Origin: CAIKNB01 sp964415965
GTDB taxonomy: Bacteria > Patescibacteriota > Patescibacteriia > 2-12-FULL-60-25
Assembly: GCA_964415965.1 (NCBI GenBank)
Contig: CAYQCK010000001.1
Coordinates: forward strand, 372,001 to 436,000
Direction of reading: 5' to 3'
Length of the DNA stretch: 64,000 bases
Positions 15,381 through 23,513 of the stretch are shown here, in pieces (positions within the stretch are counted from its first letter, which is position 1; every line of letters starts with the position of its first letter). The notes below the pieces were generated by a model. That model was not told where the DNA came from and searched no databases. It worked only from the letters and a program-made list of their open reading frames with translations. Both the position numbers and the translations under genes were made by a program.

Positions 15381-17390
15381 ATGGGACTCAAAGAAAAGGT
15401 TATTGAGGCATTCAGTGTGGACCTATTTAAGGAAGCAAGGAAACCCGACGCATTCGTCGGTCGACCGTTCCATCTCGATTATGAGAAGGCTACCGTCCTT
15501 GTGGCTGATGCATGGAAGCAGAGAGTTAACGGCATCCCTCAGGGAACCTTCCTTCTCGCCTTCTATGAAAACGAGGAATCGGTCAAGGAGGCGATTCTCC
15601 TGCGCGCGCTGGCTCCTTCGAAGCTACCTACAGACAATGACGTAATTAGCTCGATGGTCGAATATTACAAAGACAATCTGAAAACCGCCGGGGCAGGGAA
15701 TGACCTCGATGATTTTACCCGATACCAGTTTAGCTTTTCTGCGTTGGAGTGCAGAATCCTTGGAACCTTCTATAAGAATAAGGAAGGCAAAATCGTCTTC
15801 GGTGCTGATCTTGAGAATTTTTACAGTGCGAATAACTACAGCGTATACAAACCGGACGATGGCGTACTTGAACAAATTGTGAATTACCGCGACCTGCTTT
15901 CGATCCCTGGAGGAAAGAACGACGTTAAGATCGGTCGGGTACGTTACAGCTCCAGCCTGCGGCTACAGGAGGCGGTTGGTAATGTCTCAGTCTATATTAC
16001 CGCGAAGGACTTCCTTGGAAAGAGGTCTGCGCTATTTGGCATGACGCGCACAGGAAAATCCAATACCGTGAAGAAGATTGTTCAGGCGACGATGGATCTC
16101 AGCAAGAAGGCGACGCACTGCAAGGTGCCCGACAAGGCGACTGAAGGCGTAATGGAGCCTTACGATGCGAGTGGGGTCCCGCTGTGTTCGGTAGGTCAGC
16201 TCATTTTTGACGTTAACGGTGAGTATGCGAACGCTAACATGCAAGACGAAGGCACGGCGATTTTCGAGATGTATAAGAAGGATACTGTTCGCTATAGCAC
16301 GATGGAGAAGGAAGGGTTTGAAATCATGAAGGTCAATTTCTACAATGAAGTCGAAGCAGGTTTCGATTTAGTCCAGAATCATTTCCGCGACCTCGGCGAA
16401 AAGTCGGACTACGTAAGCAGTTTTCTTTCCGTAGTCCTTGAGAAGCCGGAGGATTACGACACGGACCCATCTGTCGCTACGCGTTACGATCGAAAAAAAG
16501 CGGCTTATCTCTGTTGTCTGGCTCAAGCCGGGTTTCCTGTTCCGAACGGATTCAAGGTAAGATTTTCAGGAAACAAAGATATCAACTCCCAGATTCGCGA
16601 GGGAGGCCTCGATCCTTCAAAAGGTGTAACCCTCTCCGATGCAACTCTTTGGTTTACTAGTGTCTGGGATCATTATAATGATTGGGAATTTTTTAAAGAA
16701 TATTATAAAAAGCATGGTCACGGCTGGGCGGATGAGGAGCTTCGTGCAGTGCTCGGATTCCTTACGCGTCACAAAGAGCCAGGTTCATCCACGCTTGTTA
16801 GCGGTTATACCAAACTCAAGCCACTCATCCGGCTACATACAGATAAGGGGGAAATCGCGTTTGAGGCGAACATTGTGGCCGCTCTCCGCGAGGGCAAGAT
16901 AGTCATTGTGGATTTATCACAGGGCGACCCTGATGTTCAGCGCCTCTATTCCGAACGGATATGTAAGAAAATATTCTCGGACTCAATGGGTCGGTTCGTG
17001 GAAAATAGGCCTAACGGCTTTATCCAACTTTATTTCGAAGAGGCGCATAACCTCTTCCCTAAGAAGGATGATAAGGATCTCGCACAAATTTATAACCGCC
17101 TCGCCAAGGAAGGTGCGAAGTTGAATCTTGGCCTAATTTACGCCACACAGGAGGTTAGCTCCATCAGTGCGAACATTCTTAAGAATACGCAAAATTGGTT
17201 CATTGCACATCTAAACAATGACGATGAACTCAAGGAGCTTGTGAAATATTACGACTTCACTGATTTCGCTGCCGGTCTCTTGAAGTTCAGTGCGAACAGC
17301 GACAAGGGGTTTGTCCGAATGAAGACGTATTCGAACCCGTTTGTTGTCCCGGTCCAAGTCGACCAATTCAAGGTAAAGAGCGAAAAATAA
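15381..17390 (+). CDS. HerA-family (FtsK/HerA superfamily) DNA-translocating ATPase
   Basis: 669 residues. Walker A is GMTRTGKSN (Gly220-Asn228, Lys226). FDVNGEY (277-283) is the HerA-specific equivalent of DPHGEY. Walker B is LYFEEAH (550-556), and YATQEVSSIS (588-597) gives the sensor Gln. The first 200 residues are an accessory domain in the place of the HAS barrel. HerA proteins form hexameric rings that pump DNA and work with a NurA nuclease, encoded here two bases downstream. Upstream is a DNA methyltransferase. The gene is AT-richer than the chromosome around it. Role in anti-phage defence is inferred from context. Confidence 0.87.
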   Translation: MGLKEKVIEAFSVDLFKEARKPDAFVGRPFHLDYEKATVLVADAWKQRVNGIPQGTFLLAFYENEESVKEAILLRALAPSKLPTDNDVISSMVEYYKDNLKTAGAGNDLDDFTRYQFSFSALECRILGTFYKNKEGKIVFGADLENFYSANNYSVYKPDDGVLEQIVNYRDLLSIPGGKNDVKIGRVRYSSSLRLQEAVGNVSVYITAKDFLGKRSALFGMTRTGKSNTVKKIVQATMDLSKKATHCKVPDKATEGVMEPYDASGVPLCSVGQLIFDVNGEYANANMQDEGTAIFEMYKKDTVRYSTMEKEGFEIMKVNFYNEVEAGFDLVQNHFRDLGEKSDYVSSFLSVVLEKPEDYDTDPSVATRYDRKKAAYLCCLAQAGFPVPNGFKVRFSGNKDINSQIREGGLDPSKGVTLSDATLWFTSVWDHYNDWEFFKEYYKKHGHGWADEELRAVLGFLTRHKEPGSSTLVSGYTKLKPLIRLHTDKGEIAFEANIVAALREGKIVIVDLSQGDPDVQRLYSERICKKIFSDSMGRFVENRPNGFIQLYFEEAHNLFPKKDDKDLAQIYNRLAKEGAKLNLGLIYATQEVSSISANILKNTQNWFIAHLNNDDELKELVKYYDFTDFAAGLLKFSANSDKGFVRMKTYSNPFVVPVQVDQFKVKSEK

Positions 17391-17391
17391 T

Positions 17392-18723
17392 ATGAGCTAC
17401 GCGAGCCGATATGGACGGCGCCCAAGAGAATTCGCCAGCAAGGACTCGCACTCTCACATCATCAATGATGCGGAGATCGTTTCGTTCCTTGAAAAGTGCA
17501 GGCTCCCAAAACGTGCCGACGAGGTAGAGATTCCGTCGAATCTGTTGGTGAAAATAGAATCTCCTGCGAAAAATCAAGTAAAAAAAATCATTGCTCTCGA
17601 CGGTGGGTACACCGAGGTTACCGTCAAGAAAGATTTCCCCTCGTCGATGCTGAGTTTTATTCAGTTCGGAGCTCTCGTGTTCAGCGTCTCCGACCTTGAA
17701 GAAATTTCAAAAAAAGAGTTTATCGATCCGGCCGATATGGCGCGTCTAAAGGAAGTCCAGCGATATAAGTTGGCGCTCCCAACGAAAAACCTAAACACGA
17801 AGGACTCGGCAACCTTGACCGAGTCAGTCCGTTCGACGATATTCGACTTTTTTGGTCGAGATCCAAATAATAATTTTCTTGAGACCTTGAAGTGGCTTGT
17901 TTACGAATTGTTCGATTCGAAGAAGTCCACTTATTCTTTGTCTCGTTGTCCGTCATGCGACGAGCGGGATGTGATGCTCAGTTTGGCACAGATGAAGGAT
18001 TATAAATTTACGTGTCCAAAGTGTAACGAGTTGATTTACCTGACCGATATTCTTCGCCTTCAGGAGGGTGTCGATGACGAATTGGGCGCAGGGGGTATCG
18101 TGAGCTATCTCATGACAACGCTAGAGCAGATTGCGATCGTGCATATTATTCGACTCCTAATCGACATCAATCCTGCGTTTTTGAAGGAGACGCTTTTCGT
18201 GAAGGATGGGCCTCTTGGCTTCTTTGGCCAAACTGCGAACATGCACAAGCCAATGAGGGCGCTCGCAGTATACCTATACAAAAAATACGACTTGTTCCTC
18301 GTCGGTCTCGAAAAGAGCGGTGCGTTTGTTGAGCATGCGGACGAAATTAAAGAAAAGCTCGAGCCGAACTCGGTGCTACTCTTGAGTAATGAATACATCT
18401 ACAAATACATCCGACCAGGAAGGGCTGATGACACTGAACCATATGGTCGAACCTCTTACTATGGCGCAAAGCTGATTTATAAGTCAGAGAGCGGCCGGAT
18501 GCATGTTGCAACGCTTCCGACAAAGGATGCTGACGTTGTTTTAAATCCCAAAAAGGAGGACTTCCCAAACATGGATGTGATTCTGACGATCGTTGATGCA
18601 TTGAAGTGTGACATGTACGATAATGCGCTTTTTCCAGTCGCGCTTGTCAATCATCTCGTCTCGCTCTCAAATCATCCAAGTTCGGTCATTTTGGAGAAAT
18701 TTGCAAAGGAAAAGATTGGATGA
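17392..18723 (+). CDS. NurA-like nuclease with inserted zinc ribbon
   Basis: 443 residues. Two acidic motifs of the NurA RNase H-like fold are visible: ALDGGYTEV (Asp70) and VKDGPLGFFG (Asp272). A C-terminal helix carries His421 (PVALVNHLV). NurA proteins bind the HerA ring and cut DNA using divalent metal. Between the two halves is a four-cysteine zinc ribbon (CPSC at 186-189 and CPKC at 208-211) that I do not recall in archaeal NurA. It starts one base after the HerA stop codon, so the subunits are probably made in fixed ratio. AT-rich like the rest of the cassette. Confidence 0.82.
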   Translation: MSYASRYGRRPREFASKDSHSHIINDAEIVSFLEKCRLPKRADEVEIPSNLLVKIESPAKNQVKKIIALDGGYTEVTVKKDFPSSMLSFIQFGALVFSVSDLEEISKKEFIDPADMARLKEVQRYKLALPTKNLNTKDSATLTESVRSTIFDFFGRDPNNNFLETLKWLVYELFDSKKSTYSLSRCPSCDERDVMLSLAQMKDYKFTCPKCNELIYLTDILRLQEGVDDELGAGGIVSYLMTTLEQIAIVHIIRLLIDINPAFLKETLFVKDGPLGFFGQTANMHKPMRALAVYLYKKYDLFLVGLEKSGAFVEHADEIKEKLEPNSVLLLSNEYIYKYIRPGRADDTEPYGRTSYYGAKLIYKSESGRMHVATLPTKDADVVLNPKKEDFPNMDVILTIVDALKCDMYDNALFPVALVNHLVSLSNHPSSVILEKFAKEKIG

Positions 18724-18737
18724 CTCAAGCGATGTAA

Positions 18738-18762
18738 AAAAATCGGTAATTCGAAGATTTTT
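18738..18762. terminator. Weak bidirectional terminator between convergent genes
   Basis: AAAAATC (18738-18744) pairs with GATTTTT (18756-18762) between the NurA-like stop and the MFS stop on the other strand. A/T-rich and short. Confidence 0.35.
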
Positions 18763-18764
18763 CG

Positions 18765-19955
18765 TTATCTCTTGGTCCTCGACGCCGCCAGCCAGAAAGC
18801 GTAGTTGAGGACTAACGCTACGGGCAGGACCAGGAGGCCGGATGTCAGGCTGCCGGTCTTGTCCGAGATGACGCCGACCAGCCAGAGGCTGATCAGGTCG
18901 CCGAACAAACGGCCGAAGAAGGTGGCGTAGCCCATGGCGCCGGTCCGCGCTTCCTGCCTGACCGCGCCGAGGAAGGCGGCGTTGATGGGGGAGAAGGTGG
19001 CGAAGACCGCGAGCTGGATGACGGTCATGCAGAAGAAAAAAGCCGGGATTGATGTCGTCAGGATGGACAGGAAGCCGAAGGGCAGGGTCGCCGAAGTCAG
19101 GAGCGTGCTCAGCTTGAGCGCGGCCCGCACCCGGTCGCGGTCCCGGTATTTGTCCAAGGCCCAGCCGCCCAGGAACGAACCGCAGAAGCCGGTCGCGACC
19201 AGGATGAGCCCGAAAATCAGGCTGCCTTGTTCGGCCGGGAAGCTGAATTTCCTGACCAATAAAGTCGGGGCCCAAAAAGCGAATCCGCCGAGGGTGAAAG
19301 TCTGGGCGGCGTAGCCGGCTACGGCCAGGACGTAACGCCGTGATTTCGCCAGGCCGGCCAATTCATGCAGGATCGAAGTCGTGGATTTGGATGTCGGTCC
19401 GGACCCGACTTTCGACGCGCCGAGCAGGAACAGGAGAGGCAGGCCGAGTATCCCCAGGGAGATGAAAGTCCACTGCCAGCCCAGGGCCTTGCCCAGGACG
19501 CCGCCGAGGATGAAGGCGAGCGCCGTGCCCAAGGGGATGGCTGCGTAAAAAACAGCCAGGGCGCGGCCGCGGAAAGCCGGCGGGACTTTGTCGTCGATGG
19601 CCGTCGGGGCGCCGGCCGTGAAAGCGGCTTGGCCCAAACCCAGGGCGATCCGGAAAATCAGGAGCGACACCAAGCCGCTGGCCCAGCCGGAGGCCACGGT
19701 CGCCGCCATCCAGACCGCAGCGCTCACGAGCAGCACGGTCTTCCGCGACCATCTGCGGGCCAGGGCGCCTGCACCCAAGCTGGCCGCCAGGAATCCCCAA
19801 AGGAAAGCCGAACCCAAAAGACCGAGCGCGGCGTCATTCAGTCCCAGGTCCTTCTGGATCGAGGGGCCCAGGGGCGCAATCAGGTAGCGGTCCAGGTAGT
19901 TGGCCAGGTTCAACAGCGCCAAGACCGCTATCAGGTAAGTCGGGCTATGGGGCAT
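18765..19955 (-). CDS. MFS transporter, Spinster-like
   Basis: 396 residues, about 12 membrane helices. It begins with the MFS signature region LNLANYLDRYLIAPLGPSIQKDLGL, followed by a loop 2-3 motif (GALARRWSRKTVL) and RIALGLGQAAFTAGAPTAIDD. This is close to the Spinster/sugar-phosphate-lipid exporter group; the substrate cannot be told. The ATG is three bases after the stop of the PAS gene, and GAGGT spans the junction, so the pair is an operon reading leftwards. Convergent with the NurA-like gene. Confidence 0.85.
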   Translation of the reverse strand: MPHSPTYLIAVLALLNLANYLDRYLIAPLGPSIQKDLGLNDAALGLLGSAFLWGFLAASLGAGALARRWSRKTVLLVSAAVWMAATVASGWASGLVSLLIFRIALGLGQAAFTAGAPTAIDDKVPPAFRGRALAVFYAAIPLGTALAFILGGVLGKALGWQWTFISLGILGLPLLFLLGASKVGSGPTSKSTTSILHELAGLAKSRRYVLAVAGYAAQTFTLGGFAFWAPTLLVRKFSFPAEQGSLIFGLILVATGFCGSFLGGWALDKYRDRDRVRAALKLSTLLTSATLPFGFLSILTTSIPAFFFCMTVIQLAVFATFSPINAAFLGAVRQEARTGAMGYATFFGRLFGDLISLWLVGVISDKTGSLTSGLLVLPVALVLNYAFWLAASRTKR

Positions 19956-19958
19956 ACC

Positions 19959-20291
19959 TCATTTATGCCGGTGCTTCTTTCCGTTGGCGCAATCGAATTC
20001 GCCGAGCAGTCGGGTGATGCGCCGGGTATGCGGGTCGATGTCGGCCTCGAAACTCATCAGGACGTGCGTCTTGCAGGCGGTGGCCGAGGTGACGGTGATG
20101 GGTACGCCTTTGACCAATCGGCCGCGGAAAGCGTCCAGCAGCGCCAAGAGCATGCGCGGTCCGCTTTCGAAGGACACAAATTCGTCGAAGCGCCTGCCGG
20201 GCAAACGTTCTGTGGGCACGCCGAAAAGCATGGAGCACTGCTCGCAGCATTTGATGAATTCAGCCCGCTCGTTAAGTTCGAACCTGGGCAT
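19959..20291 (-). CDS. Small PAS-domain protein
   Basis: 110 residues from the ATG at 20291. The whole protein looks like one PAS domain: FIKCCEQCSMLFGVPTERL is the helix with the typical LLGYPPEEL-like turn, followed by GRRFDEFVSFESGPRML and a sheet region. Two adjacent Cys (KCCEQC) could bind a metal or sense redox. No output domain is attached, so it may act in trans. It precedes and nearly touches the MFS gene. A longer start in the same frame (M at about 20320) is possible. Confidence 0.62.
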   Translation of the reverse strand: MPRFELNERAEFIKCCEQCSMLFGVPTERLPGRRFDEFVSFESGPRMLLALLDAFRGRLVKGVPITVTSATACKTHVLMSFEADIDPHTRRITRLLGEFDCANGKKHRHK

Positions 20292-20326
20292 AAGTCGGCA
20301 TGTACAGAAGACGCTTCGCATTGTAC

Positions 20327-20332
20327 CATTAT
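20327..20332 (+). promoter_or_regulatory. -10 element for the first NlpC/P60-like gene
   Basis: CATTAT ends seven bases before the ATG at 20340 with no Shine-Dalgarno, predicting a leaderless start. TGTACA at 20301-20306 is a possible distant -35. The same spacer must hold the leftward promoter for the PAS gene. Confidence 0.5.
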
Positions 20333-20339
20333 TGCGCAC

Positions 20340-21023
20340 ATGAGGGGGAAAAATTTGAAATTTTCGGCCATCGAAAAAATCCCGACTCCGGAGAAGCACG
20401 CTTTCGCTTTGGAGAAAATCCATGGCAGCCTGCCGCAGTTGCGTTTGGCCGACATCGTGTTGGTGCGCCACAAGCATGGGTTGATGCGGCGCCTGTTGCG
20501 TCGCGTCACGCGGAGCCACTGGGACCATGCGGCGCTGGTCATCTTTTCGCGCAACCCCGAGAAGGGCTACGCGGCCGACATCATCATCGAGGCCATCCAG
20601 CACGGAGTAATGACTTCGCTTAAGCGCGGTTTCGAGATCCACCGGCTGGAGAAATACCTGAACGAACCGGATAATTACGACGTAGGCATCAAGCGCTTCG
20701 AATGGCTGCCGGTGGAAGTGCAGAACCGGGTCCGGTCATTCGTCCTGATGAATGTCGACACGCCCTATTATCCGCAATCCACCACGAAGTTTTTCCTGGC
20801 TTGGATATCGCGGAGCTATCGCCGCCTGCTGCTGCGGCGCCAGCGCTTCTCGTGCAGCGGCATGGTCCAGAAGGCGTTCTATGAGGCGGCAGATTGGAAA
20901 GAGAGGTCGAAGATCATCTTCCGCAACGTCGGTTACACCCCGATCCAGCTTCAGGACATAACGACGCCGGCGGATATCGCCCAGAGCGCCGCTTGCACCT
21001 GGGTCTGGAATCCCCACGACTGA
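20340..21023 (+). CDS. Permuted NlpC/P60-like (YiiX/YebB type) cysteine hydrolase
   Basis: 227 residues. The catalytic His lies in SHWDHAALVI (His63) and the Cys in RFSCSGMVQKAF (Cys172). This His-before-Cys order belongs to the circularly permuted papain-like branch of NlpC/P60 (YiiX/LRAT-like). Members act on peptidoglycan peptides, lipids or acyl groups; no signal peptide is seen. It is followed six bases later by a paralogue of the same fold, and both end in a W-x-x-NPH motif (WNPHD / LYNPHR). Confidence 0.75.
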   Translation: MRGKNLKFSAIEKIPTPEKHAFALEKIHGSLPQLRLADIVLVRHKHGLMRRLLRRVTRSHWDHAALVIFSRNPEKGYAADIIIEAIQHGVMTSLKRGFEIHRLEKYLNEPDNYDVGIKRFEWLPVEVQNRVRSFVLMNVDTPYYPQSTTKFFLAWISRSYRRLLLRRQRFSCSGMVQKAFYEAADWKERSKIIFRNVGYTPIQLQDITTPADIAQSAACTWVWNPHD

Positions 21024-21029
21024 TCGACT

Positions 21030-21665
21030 ATGCCCGCCAAGGCGCTTTACCGCAGTCAAGAACAGGCTATCCGCCATCTGCAGCCGGGGGACATGGTGTT
21101 CGTCCATGCCAAAACGGTCCTCGGCACCATGATCCGGCGGACGACGGGTTCGCATTGGAGCCATGTGGCTTTGGTGTTCGACACCCCCGACGTCAGCGCC
21201 ACCGAGCGGGACGTACTCATCGTCGAGGCCGCCTGGCAGGTCGAGATCCACCGCCTGTCGGCTTATCTCCTGGAGCCGCATACCTACGAGCTCGGCTTCA
21301 AGCGCATGACCTGCCTGACCGATGAGGAACGGGAACGCTTCCGCGGTTTTTTCCTCGACGCCGTGGATACGCCGTACGACCAGCGCCGTTTGATCGCGTT
21401 CTTCTTCCAATCCTGGCTAGCCTGGATCTACGGCGTCAATGCGACCGTGGACATGGCCCGGCAATACACCGACACCAAGAACTACATCTGCACCTCGTTT
21501 TCCCAACGCGCCTATTACCTGGCGGTCGCTCCCGAGAAACGCGGCCAGACGCTGTTCCGCGGCGACGACAAGGGCTTGGATTTCCTGCAGCTGATGGAAC
21601 AGATAAGTCCGGCCGACATGGCCCGGAGCCGGAACACGAAGTGGCTCTACAACCCCCACCGCTGA
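21030..21665 (+). CDS. Permuted NlpC/P60-like cysteine hydrolase, tandem paralogue
   Basis: 211 residues. Same fold as the preceding protein: HLQPGDMVFVHAK strand, His45 in SHWSHVALVF and Cys154 in NYICTSFSQRAYY. DTPYDQRR matches DTPYYPQS of the paralogue. It starts six bases after the preceding stop, so the two are co-expressed. Sequence divergence suggests an old duplication with different substrates. Confidence 0.75.
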   Translation: MPAKALYRSQEQAIRHLQPGDMVFVHAKTVLGTMIRRTTGSHWSHVALVFDTPDVSATERDVLIVEAAWQVEIHRLSAYLLEPHTYELGFKRMTCLTDEERERFRGFFLDAVDTPYDQRRLIAFFFQSWLAWIYGVNATVDMARQYTDTKNYICTSFSQRAYYLAVAPEKRGQTLFRGDDKGLDFLQLMEQISPADMARSRNTKWLYNPHR

Positions 21666-21723
21666 CCGTTTCCGGCGGAATACCTCGACTCCATGGCCGT
21701 AATTTGTCCGGACCGATGAATTT

Positions 21724-22224
21724 ATGGATATCGTCATCCTTGCGGTCTTGCTCGTCATCTTGGACGTCCTGGTCCTATGGTCATTGGCGCGCGGCGCTCC
21801 GTTCATCCCGACGAAGCGCGCGGGCGTGGAGAAGGTCATGAAGCTGGCCCGCGTGCGGCCGGGTTGCCGGGCGCTGGATATCGGTTCGGGCGACGGCCGG
21901 CTGGTCATCGCCTTGGCCCGGGCCGGCGCCGAAGCCCACGGCTGCGAAATCAATCCCTGCCTTGTCTGGTGGTCGCACCGCAAGATAAGGCTGGCGGGTC
22001 TGGAGGGCCGGGCGTTCGTCCACCGGGCCGATCTGTGGAAATACGATTGTTCGGGTTATGACATAGTGACCCTGTTCGGCGTCACCCACATCATGAAGCG
22101 GCTCGGCGCCAAGCTGGACAGGGAGCTCAAGCCCGGGGCTCGGGTCGTGTCGGTCGCTTTCCGGTTCCCGGATTGGGATCCGGCCGAGCATGATGACCTG
22201 GTCTTTGCCTACGACAAGCGTTGA
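21724..22224 (+). CDS. Membrane-anchored class I methyltransferase, FAM173/ATPSCKMT-like
   Basis: 166 residues. One N-terminal helix (1-22), then APFIPTKRAGVEKVMKLARV, SAM motif I ALDIGSGDGRLVIALA, and an acidic loop after GCEINPCLVWWSHRKIR. Helix plus PFxPT plus this motif I pattern is typical of the FAM173 family, whose eukaryotic members methylate lysine of ATP synthase subunit c. The bacterial target is unknown. It ends two bases before the SRAP gene. Confidence 0.75.
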   Translation: MDIVILAVLLVILDVLVLWSLARGAPFIPTKRAGVEKVMKLARVRPGCRALDIGSGDGRLVIALARAGAEAHGCEINPCLVWWSHRKIRLAGLEGRAFVHRADLWKYDCSGYDIVTLFGVTHIMKRLGAKLDRELKPGARVVSVAFRFPDWDPAEHDDLVFAYDKR

Positions 22225-22226
22225 TT

Positions 22227-22901
22227 ATGTGCGGGCGTTTCACTTTAGCGGTCGATAAGGAAACGCTGGAGAAGCGCTTCGGCTTAAAGTTGAAGGGCCG
22301 CTGGGAGCCGAGGTTCAACGTAGCGCCGGAGCAGACCCTGCCCGTCGTCTGGAATCCGGGCCGGCCGGAGTTCATCCGTCAGACCTGGGGCTTGCGTCCG
22401 GTCTGGTGGTCTCACGGCGCCCGTTCGCTCATCAATATCCGCGCCGAGACGCTGAAGACAAAGGCGACGTTCAAGCATCTCGTCGCGCAGCAGCGCTGCC
22501 TGGTGCCGGCCGACGGTTTCTACGAATGGCAAAAGAGCGGCCGCGTGAGCCAGCCGTATCGCTTCTTGCTGAATGACGGAGGCATCTTCAGCTTTCCGGC
22601 TCTATGGGAACACGAAGTCGGTCCCGGCGGTGAAGAACGTTTGACGTTCGCGCTCATCACCGTGCCGCCGAATCCGCTGGTCGCCCAGGTCCACGACCGC
22701 ATGCCGTGCATCCTCGAGCCGCCCGACGAAGAGGCGTGGCTTGATCCCGCCCTGGCCGCTTCCGCGGTGCTCGATTTATGCTATGCTTTCCCTGCTGCCA
22801 AGATGCAGGCCGTGCCGGTCAGCCGCGCGGTCAATTCACCGGCTGTCGAAGGCCCGAGCCTCATCCGCCGGGACGGTCAGCCGCTCAAAAACCTGAACTA
22901 A
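22227..22901 (+). CDS. SRAP-domain (YedK/HMCES) abasic-site DNA-protein crosslink protein
   Basis: 224 residues. After Met removal Cys2 (MCGRF) is the residue that forms a thiazolidine crosslink with abasic sites in single-stranded DNA. Asn70/Glu74 (NIRAE), Glu100 (FYEW) and His156 (VHDRMP) complete the conserved SRAP site. It shields abasic sites from error-prone repair. The true start is the ATG at 22227, because Cys must follow Met; an upstream TTG would add two residues and block the site. Confidence 0.93.
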   Translation: MCGRFTLAVDKETLEKRFGLKLKGRWEPRFNVAPEQTLPVVWNPGRPEFIRQTWGLRPVWWSHGARSLINIRAETLKTKATFKHLVAQQRCLVPADGFYEWQKSGRVSQPYRFLLNDGGIFSFPALWEHEVGPGGEERLTFALITVPPNPLVAQVHDRMPCILEPPDEEAWLDPALAASAVLDLCYAFPAAKMQAVPVSRAVNSPAVEGPSLIRRDGQPLKNLN

Positions 22902-22909
22902 AAAAACAT

Positions 22910-23146
22910 ATGGCCAGACTCAACATGGATCACGAGCACGTCCGCAGCCAGCTCTACCGTATCGTCAACCTGCATGATATCGCGCGCCACGCCGTGGGCG
23001 ACCTCATCATCAAGTTGTCGGACGCGGACGACTGGTACCCCGAAGCGTTGCGCCGCGAACTCCTGAAGCTCCAACATGCAGGGGAGCTCAGCGAAGCCAA
23101 CCGCCACGCGGTCGAGAAGGTGTTTTTCCCGGAACATAGCTGGTGA
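22910..23146 (+). CDS. Small hypothetical protein
   Basis: 78 residues, predicted all helical, His- and Asp-rich near the start (MDHEHVRSQLYRIVNLHDIARHAVGD). It begins eight bases after the SRAP stop and is probably in that operon. No family recognised and no membrane segment. Confidence 0.6.
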   Translation: MARLNMDHEHVRSQLYRIVNLHDIARHAVGDLIIKLSDADDWYPEALRRELLKLQHAGELSEANRHAVEKVFFPEHSW

Positions 23147-23151
23147 GCCTC

Positions 23152-23180
23152 TTGACAAAAAAACAGAAGGCTGTTAGCTT
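23152..23180 (+). promoter_or_regulatory. Promoter upstream of a gene-poor leader
   Basis: TTGACA (23152-23157), 17-base spacer, TAGCTT (23175-23180). The spacer 23147-23513 that follows holds only two small reading frames and a terminator-like hairpin. Confidence 0.6.
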
Positions 23181-23219
23181 GGAAGTACAACCGAAGACTG
23201 ACGTATCCAGAGAGTGGAG

Positions 23220-23345
23220 ATGCTAAGGGAACTGGCCCGATGCTCCGCCCGCAACCATCCGCAAGGAAAGGTGCGAAATCCAGCCCCAATTGGGGAAAGA
23301 TATCGAGTCCTGGAGTACGTCGCCGCAGAGGCGATTTTTCAATAA
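23220..23345 (+). CDS. Possible 41-residue small protein
   Basis: The ATG at 23220 lies 40 bases after a good promoter and opens 41 codons (starts MLRELARCSARNHPQG, ends VAAEAIFQ). GGAG touches the ATG directly, which is poor spacing. It contains a perfect 12-bp palindrome (23284-23295). It could be a real small gene or a chance frame in a non-coding leader. Confidence 0.3.
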   Translation: MLRELARCSARNHPQGKVRNPAPIGERYRVLEYVAAEAIFQ

Positions 23346-23384
23346 AATCCGCCCCTCTACAGGCGACGAACAAATATCCCGGAA

Positions 23385-23414
23385 CCCCGTCTTTCCCCGC
23401 GAAGACGGGGTTTT
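23385..23414 (+). terminator. Terminator or attenuator
   Basis: CCCCGTCTT (23385-23393) pairs perfectly with AAGACGGGG (23402-23410), followed by TTTT. It lies between a promoter (23152) and the gene at 23514, so it either ends the small transcript or attenuates the downstream genes. Confidence 0.7.
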
Positions 23415-23433
23415 CTGTCCCAAGGAGGATGGG

Positions 23434-23487
23434 ATGGAGAAAAGCGTAAGACGTCATCGCGGTCGCGCGGGTTCGGAGATCTTTTAA
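23434..23487 (+). CDS. Possible 17-residue leader peptide
   Basis: A very strong AAGGAGG (23422-23428) sits five bases before an ATG that opens 17 codons (MEKSVRRHRGRAGSEIF) rich in Arg. It lies right after the hairpin at 23385 and 26 bases before the next gene. A regulatory leader peptide is possible; there is no direct evidence of translation. Confidence 0.3.
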   Translation: MEKSVRRHRGRAGSEIF

Positions 23488-23513
23488 ACAAAATATTTTT
23501 AGAGGTGGTTGAA

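Noticed and set aside
14138..18764. Attachment-site direct repeats flanking the methyltransferase-HerA-NurA cassette
   Set aside because: The 3' end of tRNA-Tyr is not repeated downstream of the NurA-like gene as far as I can see, and no integrase is present.
19984..20343. Plus-strand 119-codon frame opposite the PAS gene
   Set aside because: The minus-strand frame reads as a PAS domain and is coupled to the MFS gene; the plus frame has no recognisable feature.
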